DNA from: Stenotrophomonas maltophilia D457
Lineage (GTDB): Bacteria > Pseudomonadota > Gammaproteobacteria > Xanthomonadales > Xanthomonadaceae
Assembly (NCBI RefSeq): GCF_000284595.1
Contig: NC_017671.1
Location: 3,505,001 to 3,569,000, forward strand
Reading direction: 5' to 3'
Length of the DNA: 64,000 bases
Of this stretch, positions 1 through 10,469 are shown piece by piece. Positions within the stretch are counted from its first letter, which is position 1. Each line of letters opens with the position of its first letter. Both the position numbers and the translations under genes were made by a program. Under the pieces are notes generated by a model. That model saw nothing but the letters and a program-made list of their open reading frames with translations, ran no database searches and had not been told where the DNA came from.

Positions 1-1607
1 TGTTCTTCATCCAGGACGCGATGAAGTTTCCGGACCTGGTGCACGCAGTGAAGATGGAGCCGGACCGCGCCTTCCCGCAGGCCGCGTCGGCCCATGACAC
101 GTTCTGGGACTTCATTTCGCTGATGCCCGAATCGATGCACATGATCATGTGGGCGATGAGCGACCGCGCCATCCCGCGTTCGCTGCGGATGATCGAAGGC
201 TTCGGCGTGCACAGCTTCCGCCTGCTGAACGAGGCTGGCGAGTCGACGTTCGTCAAGTTCCACTGGCGGCCCAAGCTGGGCATTCAGTCCACGGTCTGGG
301 ACGAAGCGTTGAAACTGCAATCGGCCGACAATGACTTCCATCGCCGCGACCTGTTCGAGGCCATCCAGCGCGGCGACTTTCCCGAATGGGAGCTGGCGGT
401 GCAGCTGTTCACCGAAGAAGACGCCGACGCATTCCCGTTCGACCACCTGGATCCAACCAAGATCATTCCCGAATCGCTGGTGCCGTTGCAGGTGATCGGG
501 CGCATGGTACTGGACCGCTGGCCCGACAACTTCTTCGCAGAGACCGAGCAGGTGGCGTTCTGCCCGGCCAACGTGCCGCCCGGCATCGACTTCAGCAACG
601 ACCCGCTGCTGCAGGGCCGCCTGTTCTCCTACCTGGACACCCAGCTGCTGCGCCTGGGCGGCCCGAACTTCCACCAGATCCCGGTGAATGCACCGAGGTG
701 TCCGTTTGCCAATCATCAGCGCGACGGCCACATGCAGATGCAGGTGCCCAAGGGCCGCGTCGCCTACGATCCCAGCTCGCTGCAGGACGACACCCCGCGC
801 GAGACGCCTGCCGGATTCCGCAGCCATGCCAGCGCCGACGATGGCCGCAAGGGCCGCACCCGCGCGGAGAGTTTCGCCGACCACTACAGCCAGGCCCGGA
901 TGTTCTTCCGCAGCCTGGAAAAGCCGGAGCAGGCGCACCTGGCATCGGCGCTGGTGTTCGAGTTGTCCAAGGTGGAAACGCTGAAGGTGCGGGTGCGCAC
1001 CGTCAGCCACCTGCGCAACATCGATGACGCGCTGGCGCAGCGCGTGGCCGATGGCCTGGCCCTGCCTGCGCTGCCCGACCCGGCCCCAACCGCCACGCCG
1101 GTGCGGGACATGCCGCCCGCTCCCGAGGTGCGCGTGATCGGGCGTAACAAGCCCACCCTGCAGGGTCGCTGCATCGGCATCCTGTTCGACGAAGGCTCCG
1201 ACGCGCGCGTGATTGCCAGCCTGAGCAAGGCCGCCCGGAAGGCAGGTGCAGACGTGAAGCTGGTCGCGCCAAAAGTGGGAGGCGCCACGCTGAGCGATGG
1301 CGCATTGCAGGCGGCAGATGGGCAGCTGGCGGGCACCCCGTCAGCCGTGTTCGATGCAGTAGCCGTGGTGCTCAGCCTTGAAGCCGCGAAGGCCTTGTCG
1401 AAAGAGAGTGCAGCCGTCGAATTCGTCAGCCAGGCGTGGGCACACCTGAAGGCCATCGCCAGCGACGCGGGCGGCCAGGTGCTGTTGAAGGCGGCGCGCG
1501 TCGGCAACGACCCCGGCATCGTCGAAGCAGAAGACGCCAAGGCATTCCTGGCGGCGGCCGCCACCCGCCAGTGGGCGCGCGAGCCCAAGCTGCGCCTGCT
1601 GGCCTGA
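1..1607 (+). CDS. katE: Large-subunit catalase (HPII/KatE type), 5' end outside window
   Basis: Haem catalase that dismutates hydrogen peroxide to water and oxygen in the cytoplasm. The reading frame is open from the first base, where [11 protein letters not shown] continues a catalase core, so the N-terminal part lies outside the window. The visible core includes [14 protein letters not shown], the proximal haem segment RLFSYLDTQ with its tyrosine ligand (about 620-650) and the following [16 protein letters not shown]. From about 1140 to the stop there is a separate domain beginning [13 protein letters not shown], the flavodoxin/DJ-1-like C-terminal domain that marks large-subunit HPII catalases and is absent from small ones. 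The next gene, a Lys/Ala-rich protein, follows 22 bp downstream and is probably co-transcribed. Family call firm; the symbol rests on domain layout. Confidence 0.95.
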   Translation, partial: FFIQDAMKFPDLVHAVKMEPDRAFPQAASAHDTFWDFISLMPESMHMIMWAMSDRAIPRSLRMIEGFGVHSFRLLNEAGESTFVKFHWRPKLGIQSTVWDEALKLQSADNDFHRRDLFEAIQRGDFPEWELAVQLFTEEDADAFPFDHLDPTKIIPESLVPLQVIGRMVLDRWPDNFFAETEQVAFCPANVPPGIDFSNDPLLQGRLFSYLDTQLLRLGGPNFHQIPVNAPRCPFANHQRDGHMQMQVPKGRVAYDPSSLQDDTPRETPAGFRSHASADDGRKGRTRAESFADHYSQARMFFRSLEKPEQAHLASALVFELSKVETLKVRVRTVSHLRNIDDALAQRVADGLALPALPDPAPTATPVRDMPPAPEVRVIGRNKPTLQGRCIGILFDEGSDARVIASLSKAARKAGADVKLVAPKVGGATLSDGALQAADGQLAGTPSAVFDAVAVVLSLEAAKALSKESAAVEFVSQAWAHLKAIASDAGGQVLLKAARVGNDPGIVEAEDAKAFLAAAATRQWAREPKLRLLA

Positions 1608-1629
1608 CCACAACGACAGGAGAATCGTC

Positions 1630-2118
1630 ATGCCCCGTGGTGACAAATCCGCATACACCGAAAAGCAGAAGCGCCAGGCCGAGCACATCGAGGAAAGCGA
1701 ACGTGATCGCGGCGCGAGTGAAGGCACCGCCGAACGCATTGCCTGGGCCACCGTGAACAAGCAGGACGGCGGCGGCAAGCGCGCCGGCAGTGCCCGCAAG
1801 GGCGCGAAGAAGGCGACCAGCAAGAAGGCGGCCAAGAAGGCGCCTGCCAGAAAGTCGGCCACAAAGAAGGCCGCAACCAAGAGGACGGCGGCGAAGAAGG
1901 CACCTGCGAAGAAGGCGGTGGCGAAGAAGGCACCGGCTCGCAAGACCGCGACAAAGAAGGCCGCAAAGAAGACGGCGAAGAAGGCAGCGGTAAAGAAGGC
2001 GGGTACGGCCGCCGCGCGGAGCGCCGCCGCGAAGAAGGCAGCCAAGACGCGGGCCGCGAAGAAGACCGTGCGCAAGGCGGCGGCGAAGAAAGCCGCGCGC
2101 ACGCGTGCACGCGGCTGA
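1630..2118 (+). CDS. Lys/Ala-rich histone-like protein with basic AAKK tail
   Basis: 162 residues in two parts. Residues 1-50 are a compact polar head (PRGDKSAYTEKQKRQAEHI, then RIAWATVNKQDGGGK). This resembles the head of small proteins often labelled plasmid-stabilisation or DUF-type KU-adjacent proteins; that link is from memory. Residues 55-162 are almost entirely K, A, T and R in KKA/KKAP/KKTA repeats, like histone H1-type tails of bacterial nucleoid proteins. The tail predicts non-specific DNA binding. A good ribosome site (ACAGGAG) precedes the ATG. It follows the catalase by 22 bp, suggesting joint expression in stress or stationary phase, which is inference. The repetitive tail is prone to length change. 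Confidence 0.85.
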   Translation: MPRGDKSAYTEKQKRQAEHIEESERDRGASEGTAERIAWATVNKQDGGGKRAGSARKGAKKATSKKAAKKAPARKSATKKAATKRTAAKKAPAKKAVAKKAPARKTATKKAAKKTAKKAAVKKAGTAAARSAAAKKAAKTRAAKKTVRKAAAKKAARTRARG

Positions 2119-2126
2119 GTCTTCGA

Positions 2127-2840
2127 TCAGGAGGGGAGCGCCCTCATCCATGCGGCAACTTCGGCTGCGGCTGCCTCGGCACGGGCCTGCAGCAGTAGAT
2201 GCGGCCCTTCCAGCGATACGTGCCGGGCATCGGGCAACAAGACCTGCAGCTCGGCCACGCTGGGCGGCCACAACAGGTGGTCCTGTCGTGCATGCAGGCA
2301 TAACGTCGGCAGCGTGAGCTTCGGCAACTGCGCGCGGACATCGATCTGCAGTGTCGCCGCAGCGCGCTGCCGCAGGATCGCGGTCGGTACCGCAGCGATC
2401 GCATGTCGCAGCTCGCGAAGGTTCATGCGTGTCCGCCAATGCCCCAGCAGAAGCCGGGCCAGCAACGCCAGCGGCGGCAGTGGCCATGCAGGGGCAAGCA
2501 AGCGTGCGCTCGCCGCTGGCAGCGGCACCGGTCGCCGCGCGAAGGTCGTACTCAGTATCAATCCGCGCAACCCCGGCGGTGAAGCCACCGCCAGTTCGAT
2601 AGCCAGCGGCCCGGCAAACGATTCAGCCAGCAGCACAAAGGGAGAGATGGGAAGCTGCGCGCGCAGGATCGACGCCAATGTGACGTAGTCCTGTGGCCCG
2701 TGCATGGGCAGCGGCAGCACCTGCACGGTAACCCCGTGGTCCTGCATCGCTTCCACGAAGCATGTCGACAGCAGGCCGCTGCCATCCAGCCCGGGCAGCA
2801 TCACGATCGGGAGCATCACGGCGTTCATCACATTGCTCAC
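2127..2840 (-). CDS. Alpha/beta-hydrolase fold protein
   Basis: 237-residue cytoplasmic alpha/beta hydrolase. The oxyanion-side motif LPGLDGSG is at residues 15-22, the nucleophile elbow LLAESFAG places the catalytic serine at about S74, and a C-terminal GPHLLLQ segment supplies the likely catalytic histidine near residue 210. The elbow is A-E-S-F-A-G rather than G-x-S-x-G, seen in some esterase and acyltransferase-like members. The gene converges on the Lys/Ala-rich gene with only 8 bp between stops. No signal peptide is seen. Substrate cannot be told from sequence. Confidence 0.85.
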   Translation of the reverse strand: MSNVMNAVMLPIVMLPGLDGSGLLSTCFVEAMQDHGVTVQVLPLPMHGPQDYVTLASILRAQLPISPFVLLAESFAGPLAIELAVASPPGLRGLILSTTFARRPVPLPAASARLLAPAWPLPPLALLARLLLGHWRTRMNLRELRHAIAAVPTAILRQRAAATLQIDVRAQLPKLTLPTLCLHARQDHLLWPPSVAELQVLLPDARHVSLEGPHLLLQARAEAAAAEVAAWMRALPS

Positions 2841-2961
2841 TTCTCAGGTCCCTTCGCACGACTCGCTGCCGCGCAGCTTCGCTTATCGGCTCGACCCAGG
2901 GAAGTGCACGCCGCTGGTCGCGGCGCTACCCTGATGGCCCCGGACAGACGAGGAAGGCGGC

Positions 2962-3249
2962 ATGCGCAAGCCACGCTGGTTCAGCTGGACCGGCATTGCC
3001 CTATGCGCGCTCTATCTCGCGCTTACCACCTGGCTGGTGCTCGATGCCCGGTCCAACAGCGACCCCAAGAGCGCCTACATCCTCATGCAACTGCCGGTGA
3101 TGCTGCAGACCGCAGCACTCAACGTCATCGGCGTGGGACGCTGGCTTTCCGGAATGACCTGGATCACCGTCTACCTTCTGGTGATTCCTCCCACGCTTGG
3201 CGTGCTGTACGTGCTTGGGGCCATGCTCGGCAGCGTCCTGGAGCAATGA
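2962..3249 (+). CDS. Small membrane protein of unknown function
   Basis: 95 residues with two clear hydrophobic stretches: residues about 8-28 (WTGIALCALYLALTTWLVL) and about 65-90 (ITVYLLVIPPTLGVLYVLGA). A short loop containing LMQLPVMLQTAALNVIG lies between them. This suggests a two- or three-helix inner-membrane protein. Upstream, GAGGAAGGCGGC gives a reasonable ribosome site before the ATG. It converges on the chemoreceptor gene, with a symmetric terminator between them. I do not recognise a family. Confidence 0.7.
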   Translation: MRKPRWFSWTGIALCALYLALTTWLVLDARSNSDPKSAYILMQLPVMLQTAALNVIGVGRWLSGMTWITVYLLVIPPTLGVLYVLGAMLGSVLEQ

Positions 3250-3284
3250 GGGCGATCCTCCCTGCTGCCTGAGCGGGCGATGCA

Positions 3285-3311
3285 AATACGGCCGCCCAAG
3301 GCGGCCGTATT
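3285..3311. terminator. Bidirectional hairpin between convergent genes
   Basis: A perfect 12-bp stem (AATACGGCCGCC / GGCGGCCGTATT) with a CAA loop lies between the stops of the small membrane protein (+) and the chemoreceptor (-). A-rich bases on one side and TT on the other make it usable from both directions, although the U tracts are short. Confidence 0.7.
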
Positions 3312-3335
3312 CCTGTCACGGGGTCAGCAGCCTGC

Positions 3336-5459
3336 TCAGGCTGCACGGCGCGGCACGGCCGAAGCCACTGCGCCTTCCACCTTGAATACCGCCACCGACG
3401 TGGTCAACGCATGTGCCTGCTCCTCCAACGCGCGGCTCGCCGCGGTGGCTTCTTCCACCAGGGCCGCGTTCTGCTGGGTCACCTGGTCCATCTGCACCAC
3501 CACCTGGTTGACCTGCTCGATGCCGGCGGCCTGTTCCTTGCTGGCCGCTGCGATGTCGCTCATCAGCTGGGTGGTGCGCGAACTGGCCTGGGCCACGCGT
3601 GCGATCGCTGCTTCCGATTCAACGGTCACCGCCAGGCCACTCTTCACCTTGGCAGCAGCGTCTTCGATCAGCTCCTTGATTTCCTTGGCCGCGACGCCGG
3701 CGCGCTGCGCGAGCGTGCGTACTTCGCTGGCGACCACGGCAAAACCACGGCCCTGCTCGCCCGCGCGCGCGGCTTCCACCGCAGCGTTCAGCGCGAGGAT
3801 GTTGGTCTGGAACGCGATGCCGTCGATAACGGTGGAGATTTCCGAGATGCGTGCCGAGGACTGATCGATCTCACCCATCACCGAGGCCATCTGCGCCATC
3901 GCCTGCTCGGTCTCGCGTACGGCGGCACCGGCGGCATGCGCTTCGCTGTCGGCCTGACGCGCCAGCTCGGCGTTCTGGCGCACGGTGGAGGTCAGCTCCT
4001 CCATCGACGCGGCAGCTTCCTCCAGGTTGGCCGCCTGCTGCTCCGTGCGGCGCGACAGGTCGTTGTTGCCGGCGGCCAGTTCCTGGGCCGCGTTGTTGAT
4101 GCTGTCGGCAGCCACCTGGATGCCCCGCACAATGCCCGTCAGCTGCGCGGTGGTGGTATTGGCGTCGTCGCGCATGCGCGCGAACACGCCGTCGTACTCA
4201 CCGTCCATGCGTGCGGTCAGGTCACCGTGCGAGATCGCGCGCAGCACGTCGGAAACATCGGCAATGCTGGCCTGCGAACTGGCCATCATGCCGTTGAGGT
4301 GTTCGACCATCGCCTTGAACTGGTACTGGAACGCAGCAGCATCGCCACGCATGCTGAAGTCGCCGGCGCGAGCCGCACGGGCCAGTTCATCGATCTGCGC
4401 GTTGATCGCCATCAGGCTCTGCTTTACCGCGGCCAGAGTGCGGGTCAGCGTGCCCTTCTCGCCCGGGTAGTCCGGCAGGTCACGGCTGAGGTCGCCGATC
4501 GCGTAACGCTGCATCACTTCGGCCATCAGCAGCTCCACCTGCACGTGCGATTCGACCAGGCTGTTGGTGGCCTGCACCATGCGGCCGAAATCACCGGGGA
4601 AGGCACTGTCGTCCATGCGATAGCGGATCGCACCCGCTTCGTGCTGCTCAGCCATCTGCAGCTGCGCGCCGATCGCCGCCTGCACGCTCTGCCGCACACT
4701 GGCCATGGCCTCGCCCAGCTGGGTCAGTTCATCCCGGCCACCGAGGCGGAACTCCTGGTCCAGCTGGCCCTTGGACAGCCGCTCGGCCAGGTTCACCGCG
4801 CGCGCCAGCGGGCCGGTCAGGCTGCGGCCGATCATCACCGAGGCGCCGATGCCGGCAAGCAGCGCGACGCCGCCCAGCACCAGCAGCTGCAGCAGGCTGC
4901 GTTCGCCCAGGCGGATCGCTTCGGCGGCAGCTTCACGGCTTTCCTTCTCCTCGAAGTCCACGCCATCGGACAGCGCCTTGTTCCAGCCGTTGGCCGCTTC
5001 CTGCACCGGGCCCAGCGTCAGCGCCACGGCGCCAGGGTAATCACCCTGCTCCATCAGTTCGCTGGTCTGCTTGTTGAGCGGGCGCGCAACGGCACGCTTG
5101 GCCGCGATGGTTTCCGCGATGGTCTTGCCTTGGGCATCGCTGGGCAGCGCCTGGTAGGCGGTCCAGCTGGCCTCATAGCGCTTGACCAGGTCGGCGATGC
5201 GCTTCTCGTCGCTGCCGCGGTCTTCGCCCTGACGGATCAGCATTTCGCGGCGCACGACCATCATCTGGTTGTTGGCATCGAGCATCTGCGACAGCAGGCG
5301 CACCTTGGCCACGCTGACGTCGACCACCTGCTGCATCGCGCGCTTCTGCACGACACTGGCAGTGGCGCCGGTGGCCACCACGGCGGCGACCAGCAGCAGC
5401 AACAGGCCAAAGCCCAGCCCAAGACGCCAGGCAACCCTGACGTTCCTCAAGTAGTTCAT
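3336..5459 (-). CDS. Methyl-accepting chemotaxis protein
   Basis: Transmembrane chemoreceptor of 707 residues. I start it at [11 protein letters not shown] (5459), because the further in-frame extension is proline/arginine-rich and not receptor-like. TM1 is about residues 10-32, followed by a roughly 155-residue helical periplasmic four-helix-bundle domain. TM2 is about 189-211, then a HAMP domain ([21 protein letters not shown]). A long linker that repeats HAMP-like helices leads to the signalling hairpin, whose tip [20 protein letters not shown] is near residues 545-565. Glutamate/glutamine-rich methylation helices flank it. There is no C-terminal CheR/CheB-binding pentapeptide. No che genes are nearby, so it is an orphan receptor; ligand unknown. 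Confidence 0.93.
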   Translation of the reverse strand: MNYLRNVRVAWRLGLGFGLLLLLVAAVVATGATASVVQKRAMQQVVDVSVAKVRLLSQMLDANNQMMVVRREMLIRQGEDRGSDEKRIADLVKRYEASWTAYQALPSDAQGKTIAETIAAKRAVARPLNKQTSELMEQGDYPGAVALTLGPVQEAANGWNKALSDGVDFEEKESREAAAEAIRLGERSLLQLLVLGGVALLAGIGASVMIGRSLTGPLARAVNLAERLSKGQLDQEFRLGGRDELTQLGEAMASVRQSVQAAIGAQLQMAEQHEAGAIRYRMDDSAFPGDFGRMVQATNSLVESHVQVELLMAEVMQRYAIGDLSRDLPDYPGEKGTLTRTLAAVKQSLMAINAQIDELARAARAGDFSMRGDAAAFQYQFKAMVEHLNGMMASSQASIADVSDVLRAISHGDLTARMDGEYDGVFARMRDDANTTTAQLTGIVRGIQVAADSINNAAQELAAGNNDLSRRTEQQAANLEEAAASMEELTSTVRQNAELARQADSEAHAAGAAVRETEQAMAQMASVMGEIDQSSARISEISTVIDGIAFQTNILALNAAVEAARAGEQGRGFAVVASEVRTLAQRAGVAAKEIKELIEDAAAKVKSGLAVTVESEAAIARVAQASSRTTQLMSDIAAASKEQAAGIEQVNQVVVQMDQVTQQNAALVEEATAASRALEEQAHALTTSVAVFKVEGAVASAVPRRAA

Positions 5460-5692
5460 CGGTACATCCAAAACGGGGGGATGCGCCCTTATCGGCGGCA
5501 CGGCAGGCAATCTTGATCGCCCTCCATCGGTGGCTTCGGCCACGGTTCACCTTGGTGAGTCCCCGTCCCAGCGGCACCTGCCGCTGGCAATCGGCCGCAA
5601 TGACATGCCTGCTCATGCGGGCATCAGATCCCTTTCACGGCGGCTCGGCGCTGTCTGCGGGCAAGGTGGCGGCGTACCTGCTGGAGATCCCA

Positions 5693-6655
5693 ATGCCCTC
5701 ATCTGTGTCCCGATCCACCCTGCTCGCACTCTCGCTGCTGGCGTCGCCGGCCTTCGCGCAGGTGCCGCCGCCCAACCTGCCCGCCCCCATTGCCGAGAAG
5801 GCCGACCCGGACACCGCAGTGCGCTCCGCACTGCATGCCCAAGTGCTGCTGGATCGCGCGAATTTCTCGCCTGGCCAGATCGATGGCGAAGTGGGCAGCA
5901 ACCAGCGACGCGCGGTGGCGGGCTTCCAGGCCGCGCATGGGCTGACCGTGACGGGTGAGCTGGACGACGCCACTTGGAAGGCTCTGCAGGCTGATACGGT
6001 GGGGCCGCTGGCCAGCTACACGCTGACTGCCGAGGATGTCGCCGGCCCGTTCCAGCCCATACCGAAAGGACCTGCCGCACAGGCCAAACTGAAATCGCTG
6101 GGTTTCAGCAGTGTGGAAGAAGCCCTGGGCGAGCGCTTCCACGCCTCGCCGGAGTTGCTGAAGGTGCTCAATCCCGGCGTGGATCTGACCAAGGCTGGCA
6201 GCCGCATCCAAGTGCCCAACATCGCACCAGCGGCATTGCCGAAGGCGGCGAAGATCGTGGTCGACAAATCCGACTCCACCCTGCAGTTGCTGGATGCGCA
6301 GGGCAAGCTGATCGCGCAGGTGCCGGTGTCGTCGGGCAGCCAGCACGACCCGTTGCCGATCGGCGAATGGAAGATCCTGGGCGTGTATCGCGACCCGCCG
6401 TTCCACTACAACCCGAAGTTGTTCTGGGATGCGCGCAAGGGCGAAAAGAAGGCGACGCTGCCACCGGGCCCGAACAATCCGGTCGGCCGGGTCTGGATCG
6501 ACCTGTCCAAGCCGCACTACGGCCTGCATGGCACACCCGAACCCAGCCACGTGGGCAAGACCGAATCGCATGGCTGCGTACGCATGACCAACTGGGATGC
6601 GGTGCGTGTGGCCGACGCAGTGGATACTTCGGTGCCCGTGGTGATGCAGGAGTAA
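5693..6655 (+). CDS. L,D-transpeptidase (YkuD) with peptidoglycan-binding domain
   Basis: Periplasmic enzyme of 320 residues that forms 3-3 peptidoglycan cross-links or attaches proteins to the wall. The start at 5693 gives a standard signal peptide (STLLALSLLASPAFA, residues 7-21). Residues about 45-100 form a peptidoglycan-binding domain (DRANFSPGQIDGEVGSNQRR). The catalytic YkuD domain starts near KIVVDKSDSTLQLLD and ends with HGTPEPSHVGKTESHGCVRM, giving catalytic Cys295. The LytM peptidase gene starts 4 bp after its stop, so the two form a cell-wall operon. Earlier in-frame starts would put the signal peptide inside the protein and were rejected. Confidence 0.92.
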   Translation: MPSSVSRSTLLALSLLASPAFAQVPPPNLPAPIAEKADPDTAVRSALHAQVLLDRANFSPGQIDGEVGSNQRRAVAGFQAAHGLTVTGELDDATWKALQADTVGPLASYTLTAEDVAGPFQPIPKGPAAQAKLKSLGFSSVEEALGERFHASPELLKVLNPGVDLTKAGSRIQVPNIAPAALPKAAKIVVDKSDSTLQLLDAQGKLIAQVPVSSGSQHDPLPIGEWKILGVYRDPPFHYNPKLFWDARKGEKKATLPPGPNNPVGRVWIDLSKPHYGLHGTPEPSHVGKTESHGCVRMTNWDAVRVADAVDTSVPVVMQE

Positions 6656-6659
6656 GCCC

Positions 6660-7337
6660 ATGCGTCTTTCGCAGCTGATCGTATTGGGCGTACTGCTGGG
6701 ACTGGGGGCAGGTTGGTGGCTGCGTCGCGATGGGAGTGAGCCGGTAGCCGCCTCGCTGCCGGCAGCGCCATCGGCGGTGTCCGCCGCGCCGGTGGTCGAA
6801 CCAGCGCCACGCGCAACGGCCCCATCCGCCACCACCGCGCCGCCGGCCGCGCAGGCTGCGGATGCACCGTCCGGCCTGCTGCTGCCGGTGCAGGGCATCC
6901 TGGCCTCGCAGCTGCGCGATACCTTCACCGATGCACGCAGCGAAGGCCGCGTACACGATGCCATCGACATCATGGCCGATGCAGGTACTCCCGTACTCGC
7001 GGTGGCTGATGGCACGGTGGAAAAACTGTTCGACAGCGAACGCGGCGGGCTGACGATCTACCAGTTCGAGCCCAGCGGACGCTGGTGCTACTACTACGCG
7101 CACCTGCAGCGCTATGCCGATGGCCTGGCCGAGAAACAGGCGATCAAGCGCGGGGATGTGATCGGCTACGTCGGCAGCACCGGCAATGCCAGCGCCGAGG
7201 CCCCGCACCTGCACTTCGAAGTGCATGTGTTGGGGCCGGAGAAGCAGTGGTGGAAGGGAGAGTCGATCAATCCCTATCCCTTGCTGAAGTCGGCGGCACC
7301 GATGCCCGGCGCTGCTGGCGCCGCAACGCCACAGTGA
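6660..7337 (+). CDS. M23 (LytM-type) metallopeptidase
   Basis: Envelope zinc endopeptidase, 225 residues. An N-terminal hydrophobic segment (residues about 5-20, LIVLGVLLGLGAGWWL) acts as anchor or uncleaved signal. An Ala/Pro-rich periplasmic linker of about 50 residues follows, then the M23 domain. Zinc ligands are intact: VHDAID gives H99 and D103, and HLH is at 183-185. The last 71 bp overlap the 3' end of a membrane-protein gene on the other strand, an unusually deep convergent overlap. It is coupled to the L,D-transpeptidase upstream, which fits joint wall remodelling. Confidence 0.9.
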   Translation: MRLSQLIVLGVLLGLGAGWWLRRDGSEPVAASLPAAPSAVSAAPVVEPAPRATAPSATTAPPAAQAADAPSGLLLPVQGILASQLRDTFTDARSEGRVHDAIDIMADAGTPVLAVADGTVEKLFDSERGGLTIYQFEPSGRWCYYYAHLQRYADGLAEKQAIKRGDVIGYVGSTGNASAEAPHLHFEVHVLGPEKQWWKGESINPYPLLKSAAPMPGAAGAATPQ

Positions 7338-7929
7338 AGACAGTCAACGCAGCCCCCGGAATCAGCAGGAACAGCGCCGCCATCTTCCAGAAAAAGAACG
7401 GCCACAGCCAGAGGTAGTCCAGGTCGGTCAGCTTCAGCAGACCCAGCGGCGGCTGCAGCTCGATGTCTGCAGTGCGTCCCGCCAGCGCCGGATCCACCTC
7501 CAGCACGGTTACCCGCAGCCATGAGCGGCCGCGTGGCAATGCGTCGCCGCGACCGTAACCAAAGTAGGAGACCATGAGGCCGCTGGACTCAACCGATACC
7601 AGCGCGCGGTCGATGCCCTGCCCGGCCACTCCCGAACGCTCCCCTGCGCGGAAGTCTCCATGTTCGGTGGGAGTCTCGATGCGCAGCAGCACTTCAGGGT
7701 CAGCCTCTGTACCGTCCGCGGCATAACGCAGGTGCAGCCGCAGTTGATCATCGATGAGGCGGTAGACCGTCACCTCGGCCGTCGCACCCGGGCTCAGCAG
7801 CAGCGGCAGGGTCTGGGTACGCGAGGCCAGGCAGTTGGCGATGGCGCCAAGCGCCAGAACCAAGCCGGCCATGCACCACAGGCTCCACGACACCCACAGG
7901 GTGACCCGCACTACCGTCCCGCCTTTCAC
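7267..7929 (-). CDS. Membrane-anchored protein of unknown function
   Basis: 220 residues from a GTG at 7929 with AGGA seven bases upstream; a second GTG at 7911 is possible. It has an N-terminal membrane helix (about 10-32, SWSLWCMAGLVLALGAIANC), a periplasmic beta-rich middle of about 130 residues (VTVYRLIDDQLRLHLRYAAD, then GYGRGDALPRGRSWLRV), and a C-terminal helix (about 170-198, WLWPFFFWKMAALFLLIPGA). Its 3' end overlaps the LytM gene by 71 bp on the opposite strand. It lies downstream of the purA terminator, so it probably has its own promoter. No family recognised. Confidence 0.7.
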   Translation of the reverse strand: MKGGTVVRVTLWVSWSLWCMAGLVLALGAIANCLASRTQTLPLLLSPGATAEVTVYRLIDDQLRLHLRYAADGTEADPEVLLRIETPTEHGDFRAGERSGVAGQGIDRALVSVESSGLMVSYFGYGRGDALPRGRSWLRVTVLEVDPALAGRTADIELQPPLGLLKLTDLDYLWLWPFFFWKMAALFLLIPGAALTVFTVALRRQQRRASVPPTSARDRD

Positions 7930-7984
7930 GCTGACATCCTGGTCATCGCGTCGCTTCCCCGCTGGCCTGGCCACACAGTAACGA

Positions 7985-8010
7985 AAAAGCCCCGCGTGCG
8001 CGGGGCTTTT
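7985..8010 (-). terminator. Intrinsic terminator of purA
   Basis: A 12-bp perfect stem (AAAAGCCCCGCG / CGCGGGGCTTTT) is followed on the minus strand by a T run, 36 bp past the purA stop. It separates purA from the membrane-protein gene downstream. Confidence 0.85.
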
Positions 8011-8021
8011 CCTGTCACCAA

Positions 8022-8044
8022 CGCCGGGCATGGCCCGGCGCCAC
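8022..8044. repeat. Short palindrome CGCCGGGCATGGCCCGGCG
   Basis: A REP-like palindrome directly after the purA stop. The identical 19-mer recurs after aroB near 38270, so it is a dispersed element rather than a purA-specific signal. Confidence 0.6.
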
Positions 8045-8045
8045 C

Positions 8046-9545
<1,500 letters not shown>

Positions 9546-9554
9546 TCACCGGCC

Positions 9555-10190
9555 GGTCAGCCGCCCCGCCCGGTCGTGCCGGCCGCTGGCCGGCAATGCC
9601 AACCAAGGTTGGCATCTACCAGAGCCTGGCCACGCAGGTGCAGGTCGGTCAGCCGCCCCACCCGGTCGTGCCGGCCGCTGGCCGGCAATGCCAACCAAGG
9701 TTGGCATCTACCAGGGCCTGGCCACGCAGGTGCAGGTCGGTCAGCCGCCCCGCCCGGTCGTGCCGGCCGCTGGCCGGCAATGCCAACCAAGGTTGGCATC
9801 TACCAGGGCCTGGCCACGCAAGTGCAGGCCGGTCAGCTGCCCCGCCCGGTCGTGCCGGCCGCTGGCCGGCAATGCCAACCAAGGTTGGCAGCTACCAGGG
9901 CCAAGCCACGCTGGTGCCGGTCAGTCAGCCGCCCCGCCCGGTCGTGCCGGCCGCTGGCCGGCAATGCCAACCAAGGTTGGCAGCTACCAGAGCCTGGCCA
10001 CGCAGGTGCAGGCCGGTCAGCCGCCCCGCCCGGTCGTGCCGGCCGCTGGCCGGCAATGCCAACCAAGGTTGGCATCTACCAGAGCCAGGCCACGCAGGTG
10101 CAGGTCGGTCAGCCGTCCCACCCGGTCGTGCCGGCCGCTGGCCGACAATGCCAACCAAGGTTGGCAGCTACCAAGGCCAGGCCACGCACG
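9555..10190. repeat. Seven tandem 92-bp REP (SMAG-like) units
   Basis: This fills the roughly 0.9-kb gap between purA and the DUF2065 gene. The landmark GGTCGTGCCGGCC begins at 9572, 9664, 9756, 9848, 9940, 10032 and 10124, an exact 92-bp period. Each unit carries two palindromes, TGCCGGCCGCTGGCCGGCA and TGCCAACCAAGGTTGGCA, the second followed by (T/G)CTACC, joined by a spacer like CAGAGCCTGGCCACGCAGGTGC. Variation is limited to scattered substitutions. Palindromes of both types occur singly or in pairs elsewhere in the window, and match REP elements with GTAG/CTAC ends described in Stenotrophomonas. No protein is encoded: the long frames crossing it simply translate the repeats. Confidence 0.92.
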
Positions 10191-10217
10191 TAGTCGCAGG
10201 CGGCCGCGCCGGGGCGT

Positions 10218-10403
10218 CTAGTGCCGCACCCACCACAACAGGCTCAGGCCGGCCAGCAGCACCAGTCCGCCGAAGCTGCGCAGGGCCGGGCTGGGCAGGT
10301 CCAGCAGGCGTTCGGCCATGCGCTTCCAGGCGAACGGCGCGACGAACAGGAACAGGCCTTCCAGCACCGCGACCAGGCAGACGGCGGCGAACAGATCTTT
10401 CAT
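10218..10403 (-). CDS. DUF2065 (YjeT-like) small membrane protein
   Basis: 61 residues with two membrane helices (about 5-25, AAVCLVAVLEGLFLFVAPFAW, and about 42-60, SFGGLVLLAGLSLLWWV) joined by a short basic loop, KRMAERLLDLP. Size, layout and position between hflC and purA match the DUF2065/YjeT family of inner-membrane proteins of unknown role. A good GGAGTTCCG ribosome site precedes the ATG. A strong terminator separates it from hflC upstream, so it depends on read-through or its own promoter. Confidence 0.88.
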   Translation of the reverse strand: MKDLFAAVCLVAVLEGLFLFVAPFAWKRMAERLLDLPSPALRSFGGLVLLAGLSLLWWVRH

Positions 10404-10421
10404 CGGAACTCCGGAAAAAGC

Positions 10422-10450
10422 ACGGGGCCCGGCAGTTGGCCGGGCCCCGT
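10422..10450 (-). terminator. Intrinsic terminator after hflC
   Basis: The 12-bp stem ACGGGGCCCGGC / GCCGGGCCCCGT with an AGTTG loop is followed on the minus strand by GCTTTTTCC. It lies between the hflC stop and the DUF2065 start, so most hflKC transcripts should end here. Confidence 0.88.
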
Positions 10451-10469
10451 GGGGTAATGCCCTGCGACC

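Noticed and set aside
5460..5692. Possible riboswitch in the gap between the chemoreceptor and the L,D-transpeptidase gene
   Set aside because: I compared it by eye with GEMM (cyclic di-GMP) motifs and other leader motifs and found no conserved blocks; probably just two divergent promoters.
9555..10190. CRISPR-like regular repeat array
   Set aside because: The whole 92-bp unit is conserved, there are no unique spacers, the palindromes are REP-type, and no cas genes are nearby.
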